A stretch of 5,935 nt of DNA, taken from NCBI GenBank assembly GCA_934273135.1, contig CAKQSU010000081.1:1-5935 (forward strand), written 5' to 3'. The translations under genes were made by a program, and so were the position numbers. The stretch is from an uncultured Clostridia bacterium. GTDB taxonomy: Bacteria; Bacillota; Clostridia; Christensenellales; Borkfalkiaceae. The notes beneath the pieces were generated by a model. That model saw only the letters and a list, made by a program, of their open reading frames with translations. It was not told the origin of the DNA and did not search any database. Shown here piece by piece: positions 1 to 5,935 of the stretch. The first letter of the stretch is position 1, and every line of letters starts with the position of its first letter.

Positions 1-263
1 CCGCGCACCGAGCATATAGGAAGAGTTGCGGCAATCGTCGAAACACAGTCTTCCAAAGAAAGCCCCTCCGCCATCATGGTTGAAATGATTTTTGAAGTGA
101 GAGTGGAAAGAATACTCGCCTTAACGCCGCTGCCGAGTCCGTCGGCAAGCACTATTACGGAAGAATCTTCGCCGCTTTCCACAACGTCAACGTGGTCGCC
201 GCATAGCTGTTCGCCTATATGGTTTACGCTTTTATAGCCTATCTCCACGCATAAATCATTCAT
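1..263 (-). CDS. SpoIIE-family PP2C-type protein phosphatase, N-terminal part (cut by window edge)
   Basis: I translated this from the reverse complement: an open frame of 87 codons runs off the left edge, starting MNDLCVEIGYKS. SpoIIE/PP2C phosphatases remove phosphate from Ser/Thr using two metal ions, often acting on anti-anti-sigma-type or other partner proteins. Visible hallmarks are GD at residues 22-23 and the metal-binding core VLADGLGSGVKAS (residues 38-50, with D41 and G42). The catalytic domain begins almost at residue 1, so no sensor or membrane segment precedes it; the sensing would have to come from a partner. The start ATG (263-261) overlaps the last codons of the hydS-like gene by 8 nt and has an AAGGAG site 10 nt upstream, so the two are probably translationally coupled. 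Its substrate is unknown. The family call is secure; the role as output of the hydrogenase sensor is inferred from position. Confidence 0.88.
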   Translation of the reverse strand, partial: MNDLCVEIGYKSVNHIGEQLCGDHVDVVESGEDSSVIVLADGLGSGVKASILSTLTSKIISTMMAEGLSLEDCVSTIAATLPICSVR

Positions 264-1935
264 TGGTTATCGACTCCTTGAGCTTGGTCAAAGCGATTTT
301 CGTTTCGGCTGCCGTTTCGCCTAAGAGCGAAGCTATCTCCTGAACGATACGCATTTGCTTGTCGACGACTTTGTCGGCGACTTCGACCGTCTGGCGGGAA
401 ATGCTTTCCTTTTTCTCGCGTTCGTTTTCCTCGTCCGTTATGTCGCGCATAATGCAGATAAGGAGCTGGTACGCGTCGTCGTAAACGACGGTCTGTTCGA
501 CGTATTTTTTATATTCCGCAAGGTACGTTCTCTGATTTCTAACGCTTCTTTTCGTTTCAAGCACTTTCATGAATATTCCCGGGTCTAAAATTCTGACGAC
601 CTGGTCGCCCAAAACGTCGGAAACGGAGCGAATATTCATTATCTTTCTTGCGGCAACGTTAATCTGCTGAACTTCAAGCTTGTCGTTCAAAACGATAAGC
701 CCGTTCGGCGTGTTGTTGACAATGCAGTCGGAAAAGCTTTCCGCTTTTTCCTTTAAGTACGGCAAGCACATGGAAATTTCCGCTTTGCCGTGGTAAATGG
801 CAATCGCCTTTTCGCGACAAGTGTCGTACCCGCAAGAGCCGCAGTTAAGCTCGTCCTCGGGGCGCGTCTTGCCCATTTTTTTGAGAATTTCTTTAATTTC
901 GGCTTCGCTCGGAACGCCGTTGCGAAGTTCTATGCGCGCAAAATGCTTCTTAACGTCGTAAGAATCCATTTGCTCGACTTCAAAATCTTTCTTGCCCGCG
1001 TAAGAGGACACCGCCATATAGTCCTCTATCGGCGCGCGGCGGTAATCTTCCATTACGGGTCCGCCCACACAGCTGCCGACGCAAGCGGACATTTCGATAA
1101 AGCAATTATGTACTTTGCCCTGTTCGATGTCTTTGAGCGCGGATATGCAGTTTTCCACGCCGTCTATCGCAAGATAGGTGTAGCCGTCGGAAGAAGACGT
1201 ATCCATAGTCTTTAAAATTCCGCCCGTCGTCGGAAAAAATCTTGCCTTCGAATTTTCCGTTTCGTCCAAAGTCTTTTCCAAAACGACGTTTTCGGCTTTG
1301 AAAAGGTCGGTGAGTTCCTTAAAGGTAAGCACCGCGTCTACGTAACCGTCGTAAAAAGCCGCTTCGTCCTTTTTAGCTATACACGGACCGATAAAGACAA
1401 CTTTTGCCTCGGGAAAGCGAAGCTTGATGTCCTTTGCGTGCGCGAGCATCGGCGAAAGAACGTCCGCAAGGCAGGCAAGTTCGGCGGGGTAATATTTTTG
1501 TATAAGAAGGTTTATAGAGTGACAGCACGAGGATATGATTACGTCGCGCTTGTCCTCTTTTATCATTCTTTCGTATTCTTTTTTTACAATCGTCGCGCCG
1601 ATCGCCGTTTCTTCGACGTCCTTAAACCCGAGAGATAAAAGAGCCTTTTTCATGCTCTCTATCCCCACTCCCCGATAGTTTGCGATAAACGACGGGGCAA
1701 GGCTGACGTAAACGGGCGCGCCCGATTGAATTAAAACTTTCACTTTTTCCGCTTCGCTTGAAATTTCTCTCGCGTTTTGCGGACATACGACGAAGCACTG
1801 TCCGCACAAAATGCATTCGTTTCCTATAACGTGGGCTTGGTTAGCCGAGAAACGAATAGATTTGACGGGACAGTGCCTTATGCACTTATAGCAGTTTTTA
1901 CAGTTCGATTTTTTGAGAGTAAGATAGTCTGCCAT
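256..1935 (-). CDS. hydS: Putative H2-sensing [FeFe]-hydrogenase with PAS domain (HydS-like)
   Basis: A 559-residue soluble protein. Order of domains: two [4Fe-4S] ferredoxin motifs (C12/C15/C18/C22 and C41/C44/C47/C51); an H-cluster domain, about 70-310, with L1 SSCCHS (C137, C138), L2 GPCIAKK (C185, K188) and L3 EMSACVGSC (C285, C289); a further Cys cluster C365-x2-C368-x4-C373-x16-C390 of the small Fe-S domain type; a PAS domain, about 398-505; and a charged C-terminal helix, 505-559. All four expected ligands of the H-cluster's [4Fe-4S] part are present. Compared by eye with Clostridium pasteurianum CpI, the L2 Met is Gly, the L3 Met is Ser, and the proton-path residues E279 and S319 correspond to K119 and A157. 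This fits a sensor rather than a high-turnover enzyme. No HATPase, HTH or GGDEF output domain is present, so signalling probably goes through a partner. The start ATG is 2 nt after the previous stop, with AAAGGGG 7 nt upstream. The HydS class is confident; H2 sensing itself is inferred. Confidence 0.9.
   Translation of the reverse strand: MADYLTLKKSNCKNCYKCIRHCPVKSIRFSANQAHVIGNECILCGQCFVVCPQNAREISSEAEKVKVLIQSGAPVYVSLAPSFIANYRGVGIESMKKALLSLGFKDVEETAIGATIVKKEYERMIKEDKRDVIISSCCHSINLLIQKYYPAELACLADVLSPMLAHAKDIKLRFPEAKVVFIGPCIAKKDEAAFYDGYVDAVLTFKELTDLFKAENVVLEKTLDETENSKARFFPTTGGILKTMDTSSSDGYTYLAIDGVENCISALKDIEQGKVHNCFIEMSACVGSCVGGPVMEDYRRAPIEDYMAVSSYAGKKDFEVEQMDSYDVKKHFARIELRNGVPSEAEIKEILKKMGKTRPEDELNCGSCGYDTCREKAIAIYHGKAEISMCLPYLKEKAESFSDCIVNNTPNGLIVLNDKLEVQQINVAARKIMNIRSVSDVLGDQVVRILDPGIFMKVLETKRSVRNQRTYLAEYKKYVEQTVVYDDAYQLLICIMRDITDEENEREKKESISRQTVEVADKVVDKQMRIVQEIASLLGETAAETKIALTKLKESITNE
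274..279 (-). promoter_or_regulatory. Ribosome binding site for the SpoIIE-type phosphatase gene
   Basis: The minus strand reads AAGGAG here, 10 nt before the ATG at 263-261. It lies inside the 3' end of the hydS-like gene. It supports ATG 263 as the start of an otherwise edge-truncated reading frame and suggests translational coupling to the gene upstream. Confidence 0.75.
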
Positions 1936-1937
1936 TC

Positions 1938-2204
1938 TTATTCCCCTTTATCTTTTTTTATTGCGGGCAAGATAACACCCGCCCAGAATTCGTTGAATCC
2001 TTCGGGCGTTATTCCCGTGTAAACGTCGTCGTTGACGCTTACCGTTACGCCGACTCGATTGCACTTACCGGCGCAAAAGCAGCCGGTAAGCACGATTTCG
2101 TCTTCTAAGCGTTCGTCTTTAACTTTTTGTTCGAGAAGCTCCACGAGGCGCGGCGCGCCTTTTAAGTGACAGGAACTCCCTACGCAAATCTGGACGATAA
2201 GCAT
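1938..2204 (-). CDS. Small thioredoxin-like [2Fe-2S] ferredoxin-domain protein (second copy)
   Basis: An 88-residue protein with the C-x4-C and C-x3-C pattern of the NuoE/HydC thioredoxin-like [2Fe-2S] fold: C7 and C12 in CVGSSCHLKG, C44 and C48 in CFCAGKC. C42 is an additional cysteine two residues before C44. It lacks the N-terminal helical region of full-length NuoE/HydC (about 150 residues or more), so it is only the cluster-binding domain. Such proteins carry single electrons between larger redox partners; the partner here is most likely the HydS-like protein encoded 2 nt downstream. It also lies only 2 nt after the stop of its sister gene, with a weak AAGAG-type ribosome binding site, so its translation probably depends on the upstream gene. 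The tail is lysine-rich (AIKKDKGE). The fold assignment is strong; the electron partner is inferred. Confidence 0.85.
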   Translation of the reverse strand: MLIVQICVGSSCHLKGAPRLVELLEQKVKDERLEDEIVLTGCFCAGKCNRVGVTVSVNDDVYTGITPEGFNEFWAGVILPAIKKDKGE

Positions 2205-2206
2205 TT

Positions 2207-2449
2207 TTATATTCTCTTAAGAATTTCTTTTTCGAAAAATTCTTTTACGGTGTCGGGGCTTACCGAGAAGAATTTGTCGTCAACGGTGACGCAAACGCCT
2301 TCCTGGCACTTGCCCATGCAGAACGTGCCGCCGAGTTCGACCTTGTCTTTAAGGTTGTTTTCGGCAATCAAATACTGAAGCTGTTCTACGACCTGGCGCG
2401 AGCCTTTGATGTGGCAGGAACTTCCGATACAAACGGTAACTTTTATCAT
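2207..2449 (-). CDS. Small thioredoxin-like [2Fe-2S] ferredoxin-domain protein (first copy)
   Basis: An 80-residue protein closely resembling its downstream neighbour: C7 and C12 in CIGSSCHIKG, C44 and C48 in CMGKC, the ligand set expected for a [2Fe-2S] cluster in the NuoE-type thioredoxin-like fold. It differs in lacking the Cys at position 42 and having one at 53 (GVCVTV). The shared motif spacing, at the same residue numbers, points to an old tandem duplication followed by divergence. Its role is presumably electron transfer to or from the HydS-like protein, or between that protein and another redox enzyme of the operon. GGGAGA lies 8 nt before the ATG, and a 34-nt gap separates it from the phosphotransferase gene, the largest gap in the window. 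It has no transmembrane segment or signal peptide. Confidence 0.86.
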   Translation of the reverse strand: MIKVTVCIGSSCHIKGSRQVVEQLQYLIAENNLKDKVELGGTFCMGKCQEGVCVTVDDKFFSVSPDTVKEFFEKEILKRI

Positions 2450-2457
2450 ATTTGTAG

Positions 2458-2463
2458 TCTCCC
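2458..2463 (-). promoter_or_regulatory. Ribosome binding site for the first mini-ferredoxin gene
   Basis: The minus strand reads GGGAGA, 8 nt upstream of the ATG at 2449-2447, within the 34-nt spacer. This is the only independent ribosome binding site for the mini-ferredoxin pair; the second copy has only a weak site inside the end of the first. Confidence 0.6.
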
Positions 2464-2483
2464 TATATATTTTCAGGACTTAA

Positions 2484-3236
2484 TTATTCGTAGTCTACTA
2501 CGTCTACCCACGAAAGCAAGAATTCTCTTTCTTTCTCGTTGCCCTTAACGGATTGAGAAGCGGCAACTATCGGCATCCATTTTTGAACGTACTGCTTTGC
2601 GGTGTCGGTCTTTTTGCAGAAGAGATCGAGATAATCCTTCGCGCCCTGAATGTCGCCGGCAAGCCAGAAGAGAAGATACGTTCTCGCAACGTCCGCGGAA
2701 GCGTTGCCCTGCGTGGCGTGCGCCCAGTCGATGACGTAGGCTTTGCCCTCTTCGTCTATAATGACGTTGGAGGGGTTAAAGTCGCCATGGCAAAGCTTGT
2801 TGTGCTTGGGCATGCCTTCGAGGCGGGTGTGCAAATCGTAACGGGTGGTCGCGTCGAGGTCGGCTTCGGAAATTTTAGCGTTCATCTTGTCTTTGAGCTT
2901 GCGAAGAAGCGGGCAGGTGTGCTTTTGAATTTCTATCTGCAAATCGACGAACATTTCGAGATATTCGTGCTTTTTGTCGGGGTTTTCTTCCATAAGACGG
3001 TCAAGCGTTTTACCCTTGACGTATTCGGAGACGATTGCCCACTTTCCGTCGATAGTCGTTACGGCTTTAATCTTCGGAATGTTAAGCCCCGTTTCTTCTA
3101 CTCTCGCCTGGTTCAAAGCTTCGTTCAAAACGTCGCCCTTAGAGTAATCTTCGTCAAAGACTTTTATGCAGTCCTCTCCGTCGCGGTAAACAGTTTTGCT
3201 TGTTCTTACGGCAATAATTCTGTCAAGTTTCATCAT
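2484..3236 (-). CDS. APH/choline-kinase-fold phosphotransferase of unknown substrate
   Basis: A 250-residue soluble protein with the small-molecule/protein kinase-like fold. The Brenner-type catalytic loop is HGDFNPSN (150-157; D152 as catalytic base, N157 as metal ligand), followed by the metal-binding Asp of VIDWAHA (D170). K25 in CIKVF probably contacts ATP, and the hinge region is near VSEYVKGKTL (69-78). Members phosphorylate aminoglycosides, choline, sugars or sometimes proteins, and this sequence does not identify the substrate. Its place between adhE and the redox/sensor genes, with a PP2C phosphatase at the other end of the operon, makes a regulatory kinase role possible, but antibiotic resistance is not supported. 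It begins 15 nt after the adhE stop. The frame opens with two consecutive Met codons (3236 and 3233); the second sits at better spacing from the strong ribosome binding site, so the true protein may be 249 residues. Confidence 0.82.
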   Translation of the reverse strand: MMKLDRIIAVRTSKTVYRDGEDCIKVFDEDYSKGDVLNEALNQARVEETGLNIPKIKAVTTIDGKWAIVSEYVKGKTLDRLMEENPDKKHEYLEMFVDLQIEIQKHTCPLLRKLKDKMNAKISEADLDATTRYDLHTRLEGMPKHNKLCHGDFNPSNVIIDEEGKAYVIDWAHATQGNASADVARTYLLFWLAGDIQGAKDYLDLFCKKTDTAKQYVQKWMPIVAASQSVKGNEKEREFLLSWVDVVDYE

Positions 3237-3240
3237 CTGA

Positions 3241-3249
3241 TCCTCCTTT
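3241..3249 (-). promoter_or_regulatory. Strong ribosome binding site for the phosphotransferase gene
   Basis: The minus strand reads AAAGGAGGA in the 15-nt spacer after the adhE stop, nearly a perfect match to the anti-Shine-Dalgarno sequence. GGAGG is 5 nt from the first ATG and 8 nt from the second, which favours the second Met as the main start. Such a strong site suggests the kinase-fold protein is translated well and independently of adhE. Confidence 0.78.
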
Positions 3250-3251
3250 GA

Positions 3252-5935
3252 TTAGGCTTTTTTCAAACCGCTTTTTGCTCTGCGGTAAGCTTTTTTGACT
3301 TCTTCTTCGACGGGCTTTTCAAAGTCCTTTGCGGAAGGAACGTCCGCTTCCTTGAACGTATCTTTTCCGTAGTAAGCGTTAAGATACATCTGTTTGATTT
3401 CGCTCATGAGCGGATAGCGGGGGTTCGCGCCGGTGCATTGATCGTCGAATGCCTGTTCAACCATAGCGTCGAGGCGAGCGAGGAAGTCGGCTTCGTCCGG
3501 AACGTAATCGCGGATGGTCGGCTTGATGCCTACTCTTGCTTTGAGTTCGTCAATGGCTTTGATAAGTCCTTCTACCTTTTCCTTGTCGGTTTCGCCCTTT
3601 ATTCCGAGATAGTCGGCAACTTCGGCGTATCTTGCAAGCGTGTGCGGATAAGCGTACTGCGGGAAGGTACCCATCTTAGCGGGAACTTCCGCGGAGTTGA
3701 AGCGGATAACTTCGTCGAGCATCAAAGCGTTTGCGATACCGTGAGGAATGTGGTGGAACGCGCCGAGCTTGTGCGCCATCGAGTGGCATACGCCGAGGAA
3801 CGCGTTAGCGAAAGCCATACCTGCCATAGTGGCGGCGTTAGCCATTTTTTCACGCGCTTCGACGTCGGTCTGTCCGTTGTCGTAAGCTCTGGGCAAATAA
3901 GTGAATATGTTCTTGATGGACCTTAAAGCCAAGCCGTCGGTATAATCGGTTGCCATCATGGAAGCGTAAGCTTCGAGGCAGTGCGATACGGCGTCGATAC
4001 CGGAAGCCGCCGTCAAGCCGCGAGGAGCGGACATGTGGAAGTCGGTGTCGATGATAGCCATCTTAGGAAGAAGTTCGTAGTCTGCAAGCGGATACTTGAT
4101 GCCCGAACGCTCGTCGGTGATAACCGCGAACGGCGTAACTTCGGAGCCGGTACCGGCGGAAGTCGGGATAGCGATAAAGTAAGCCTTTTCGCCCATCTTC
4201 GGGAAGGTGTAAACACGCTTTCTGATATCCATAAAGCGCATTGCCATATCCATGAAGTCGACTTCGGGGTGTTCGTACATAACCCACATAATCTTGCCTG
4301 CGTCCATAGCGGAGCCGCCGCCCAAAGCGATGATGCAGTCGGGTTCGAAAGCTCTCATCTGCGCGGTGCCTTCCTTAGCGCATTTAAGCGTAGGATCGGG
4401 CGCTACGTCGAAGAACGTGGTGTGCTGAATACCCATTTCGTCGAGTTTGTCGGTGATGGGTTTGGTGTATCCGTTGTGATATAAGAAGCTGTCGGTAACG
4501 ATGAAGCATTTCTTCTTGCCCATAACCGTTTTAAGCTCGTCGAGAGCTACCGGCAAGCAGCCTTTCTTAATGTAAACCTTTTCGGGCGCTCTGAACCAAA
4601 GCATATTTTCTCTCCTTTCGGCAACCGTTTTGATATTTATAAGATGTTTTACGCCTACGTTCTCCGATACGGAGTTGCCGCCCCACGAACCGCAGCCGAG
4701 CGTCAAGGACGGGGTGAGCATAAAGTTGTAAATATCGCCGATGCCGCCCTGAGAAGACGGGGTGTTGACGAGGATACGGCAAGTCTTCATTCTCTCGGTG
4801 AATTCTTTGAGTTTATCCTGCTCTTTGGCTACGTCGAGATAAATGGACGAAGTGTGACCGTAACCGCCGTCGGCGATAAGGTGTTCGGCTTTGGAGAAAG
4901 CGTCTTCGATGTCGGTCGCCTTGTACATTGCGAGTACCGGAGAAAGTTTTTCGTGCGCGAATTCTTCGGAAAGTTCTACGCTTTCTACTTCGCCGATTAA
5001 AATCTTAGTCCCCTCGGGAACGGTAACGCCCGCGAGAGCTGCTATCTTAGCGGCTTTCTGCCCGACGATTTTCGCATTGAGCGCGCCGTTGATGATAATC
5101 GTTTTTCTTACCTTTTCGGTTTCTTCTTCGTTTAAAAAGTAGCAACCTCTGTTCGCAAACTCTTCCTTAACGGCGTCGTAAATTTTTTCGAGAACGATTA
5201 CGGACTGCTCGGAAGCGCAAATCATACCGTTATCGAACGTTTTGGAGTGGATAATCGAGTTGACCGCAAGGGTGATGTCCGCGGAATCGTCGATTATGGC
5301 GGGGGTGTTGCCGGGTCCTACGCCGAGCGCGGGTTTGCCGGAAGAATACGCCGCTTTGACCATTCCGGGACCGCCGGTAGCAAGAATGATGTCGGCTTCT
5401 TTCATCAAGAGGTTGGTCATGTCAAGGCTCGGAACGTCTATCCAGGAGATAATGCCCTCGGGCGCGCCGGCTTTAACGGCGGCTTCGAGAACGACCTTGG
5501 CGGCGGCAATCGTCGAATGTTTTGCTCTCGGGTGCGGGCTTATGATAATGCCGTTTCTCGTTTTGAGCGCGATAAGCGTTTTGAATATTGCGGTGGAAGT
5601 CGGGTTAGTCGTCGGGATAACCGCGCCGATTACGCCGATAGGTTCGGCAACCTTTTTGATGCCGTAAGCCTTGTCCTCTTCCAAAACGCCGCAAGTTTTA
5701 ACGTTTCTGTACTTGTTGTAAATGTATTCCGAAGCGAAGTGGTTCTTGATTATCTTGTCTTCTACGATACCCATGCCCGTTTCTTCGACGGCAAGCTTGG
5801 CAAGCGGAATACGCATCTTGTTAGCTTCCGTAGCGGCTGCGAGGAAAATTTTGTCAACCTGTTCCTGAGTGTAGGTCGAGAAAATCTTCTGCGCCTCTTT
5901 GACTCTTGCGATAGCCTTTTCCAGCGTTTCCACGC
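3252..5935 (-). CDS. adhE: Bifunctional acetaldehyde-CoA/alcohol dehydrogenase AdhE, 5' end missing
   Basis: AdhE reduces acetyl-CoA to acetaldehyde and then ethanol, consuming two NADH; in the cytosol it forms long filaments (spirosomes). Residues are counted from the GTG codon at 5933-5931. The N-terminal CoA-acylating aldehyde dehydrogenase half (about 1-435) shows ATGGPGMVKAAYSSGKPALG (185-204) and the catalytic Cys239 in NGMICASEQS. The C-terminal Fe-dependent alcohol dehydrogenase half (about 450-860) shows LGGGSAMDAGK (537-547), GTGSEVTPF (594-602), and the iron ligands D647, H651, H717 and H731 in IDAVSHCLEAY, CHSMAHKLG and HIPHG. By eye it matches E. coli AdhE (891 residues) along its length with an offset of 6 to 7, so only a few N-terminal codons lie beyond the edge, and the GTG is probably an internal Val. 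Both active sites appear intact. It ends with a lysine-rich tail. It is the first gene of the visible operon; promoter and any Rex operator would be outside the window. Confidence 0.97.
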   Translation of the reverse strand, partial: VETLEKAIARVKEAQKIFSTYTQEQVDKIFLAAATEANKMRIPLAKLAVEETGMGIVEDKIIKNHFASEYIYNKYRNVKTCGVLEEDKAYGIKKVAEPIGVIGAVIPTTNPTSTAIFKTLIALKTRNGIIISPHPRAKHSTIAAAKVVLEAAVKAGAPEGIISWIDVPSLDMTNLLMKEADIILATGGPGMVKAAYSSGKPALGVGPGNTPAIIDDSADITLAVNSIIHSKTFDNGMICASEQSVIVLEKIYDAVKEEFANRGCYFLNEEETEKVRKTIIINGALNAKIVGQKAAKIAALAGVTVPEGTKILIGEVESVELSEEFAHEKLSPVLAMYKATDIEDAFSKAEHLIADGGYGHTSSIYLDVAKEQDKLKEFTERMKTCRILVNTPSSQGGIGDIYNFMLTPSLTLGCGSWGGNSVSENVGVKHLINIKTVAERRENMLWFRAPEKVYIKKGCLPVALDELKTVMGKKKCFIVTDSFLYHNGYTKPITDKLDEMGIQHTTFFDVAPDPTLKCAKEGTAQMRAFEPDCIIALGGGSAMDAGKIMWVMYEHPEVDFMDMAMRFMDIRKRVYTFPKMGEKAYFIAIPTSAGTGSEVTPFAVITDERSGIKYPLADYELLPKMAIIDTDFHMSAPRGLTAASGIDAVSHCLEAYASMMATDYTDGLALRSIKNIFTYLPRAYDNGQTDVEAREKMANAATMAGMAFANAFLGVCHSMAHKLGAFHHIPHGIANALMLDEVIRFNSAEVPAKMGTFPQYAYPHTLARYAEVADYLGIKGETDKEKVEGLIKAIDELKARVGIKPTIRDYVPDEADFLARLDAMVEQAFDDQCTGANPRYPLMSEIKQMYLNAYYGKDTFKEADVPSAKDFEKPVEEEVKKAYRRAKSGLKKA

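Noticed and set aside
355..1638. Plus-strand open frames opposite the hydS-like gene.
   Set aside because: The minus-strand gene has cysteine motifs and domain order throughout; the plus-strand translations look non-protein-like or merely hydrophobic by composition.
256..1935. Ordinary H2-producing [FeFe]-hydrogenase (HydA).
   Set aside because: The PAS domain, the L1/L2/L3 substitutions, the loss of proton-path residues and the position beside a phosphatase fit the sensory type better.
2450..2483. Internal promoter or terminator in the 34-nt gap before the mini-ferredoxin pair.
   Set aside because: The stretch is AT-rich with a TATATA-like run, but there is no convincing -35 element at proper spacing and no hairpin with a T tract.
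2484..3236. Aminoglycoside resistance gene.
   Set aside because: Only the general kinase fold is shared; there is no resistance context, and the fold covers many substrates.
2553..3251. Long plus-strand open frame (232 codons) opposite the phosphotransferase gene.
   Set aside because: It mirrors the codon pattern of a gene with clear catalytic motifs on the other strand, and its translation shows no recognisable domain. It is a shadow frame.
3438..5667. Several plus-strand open frames of 83 to 167 codons opposite adhE.
   Set aside because: All lie within the well-conserved adhE gene, have no recognisable motifs, and follow from its codon bias.
5931..5933. GTG at the right edge as the true adhE start.
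   Set aside because: AdhE homologues have about 6 to 7 more residues before this point, and no ribosome binding site can be seen because the window ends 2 nt upstream. The gene is better treated as 5'-truncated.

Overview
The window is a compact block of six genes, all on the minus strand, so transcription runs from the right edge (5935) to the left edge (1). The gene at each edge is cut off. In transcription order they are: a bifunctional aldehyde/alcohol dehydrogenase (adhE, 5' end missing), an APH/choline-kinase-fold phosphotransferase, two tandem mini-proteins of the thioredoxin-like [2Fe-2S] ferredoxin (NuoE-type) fold, a PAS-containing [FeFe]-hydrogenase-like protein of the putative H2-sensing (HydS) type, and the first 87 codons of a SpoIIE-family PP2C phosphatase. 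Gaps between genes are 15, 34, 2 and 2 nt, followed by an 8-nt overlap. No terminator or convincing promoter lies between genes, so this looks like one operon whose promoter is beyond the right edge. No RNA gene, mobile element, repeat or CRISPR array was seen, and no stretch longer than 34 nt lacks a gene.

The organism is most likely a strictly anaerobic fermentative Bacillota of the Clostridia type, possibly a gut or rumen lineage. This rests on clostridial-style AdhE, [FeFe]-hydrogenase chemistry, strong AGGAGG-type ribosome binding sites and a SpoIIE-type phosphatase. No species can be named from the sequence.

The genes make sense together as a redox-control module. AdhE disposes of NADH by reducing acetyl-CoA to ethanol, the alternative to disposing of electrons as H2. 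The HydS-like protein keeps all cysteines needed to hold the H-cluster, but by eye it has lost several residues used for fast catalysis: the L2 and L3 methionines and two members of the proton path. It carries a PAS domain and a signalling helix instead of a catalytic partner subunit. The kinase-fold protein and the PP2C phosphatase are plausible output components, and the two small [2Fe-2S] proteins are plausible electron relays. From memory, a related arrangement (hydS with an acetaldehyde/ethanol dehydrogenase, a Ser/Thr kinase, a phosphatase, a second hydrogenase and a Rex-type repressor) has been described in Ruminococcus albus 7. The overall theme is therefore known; the exact signalling wiring, the paired mini-ferredoxins and the APH-fold protein are the less explained parts.
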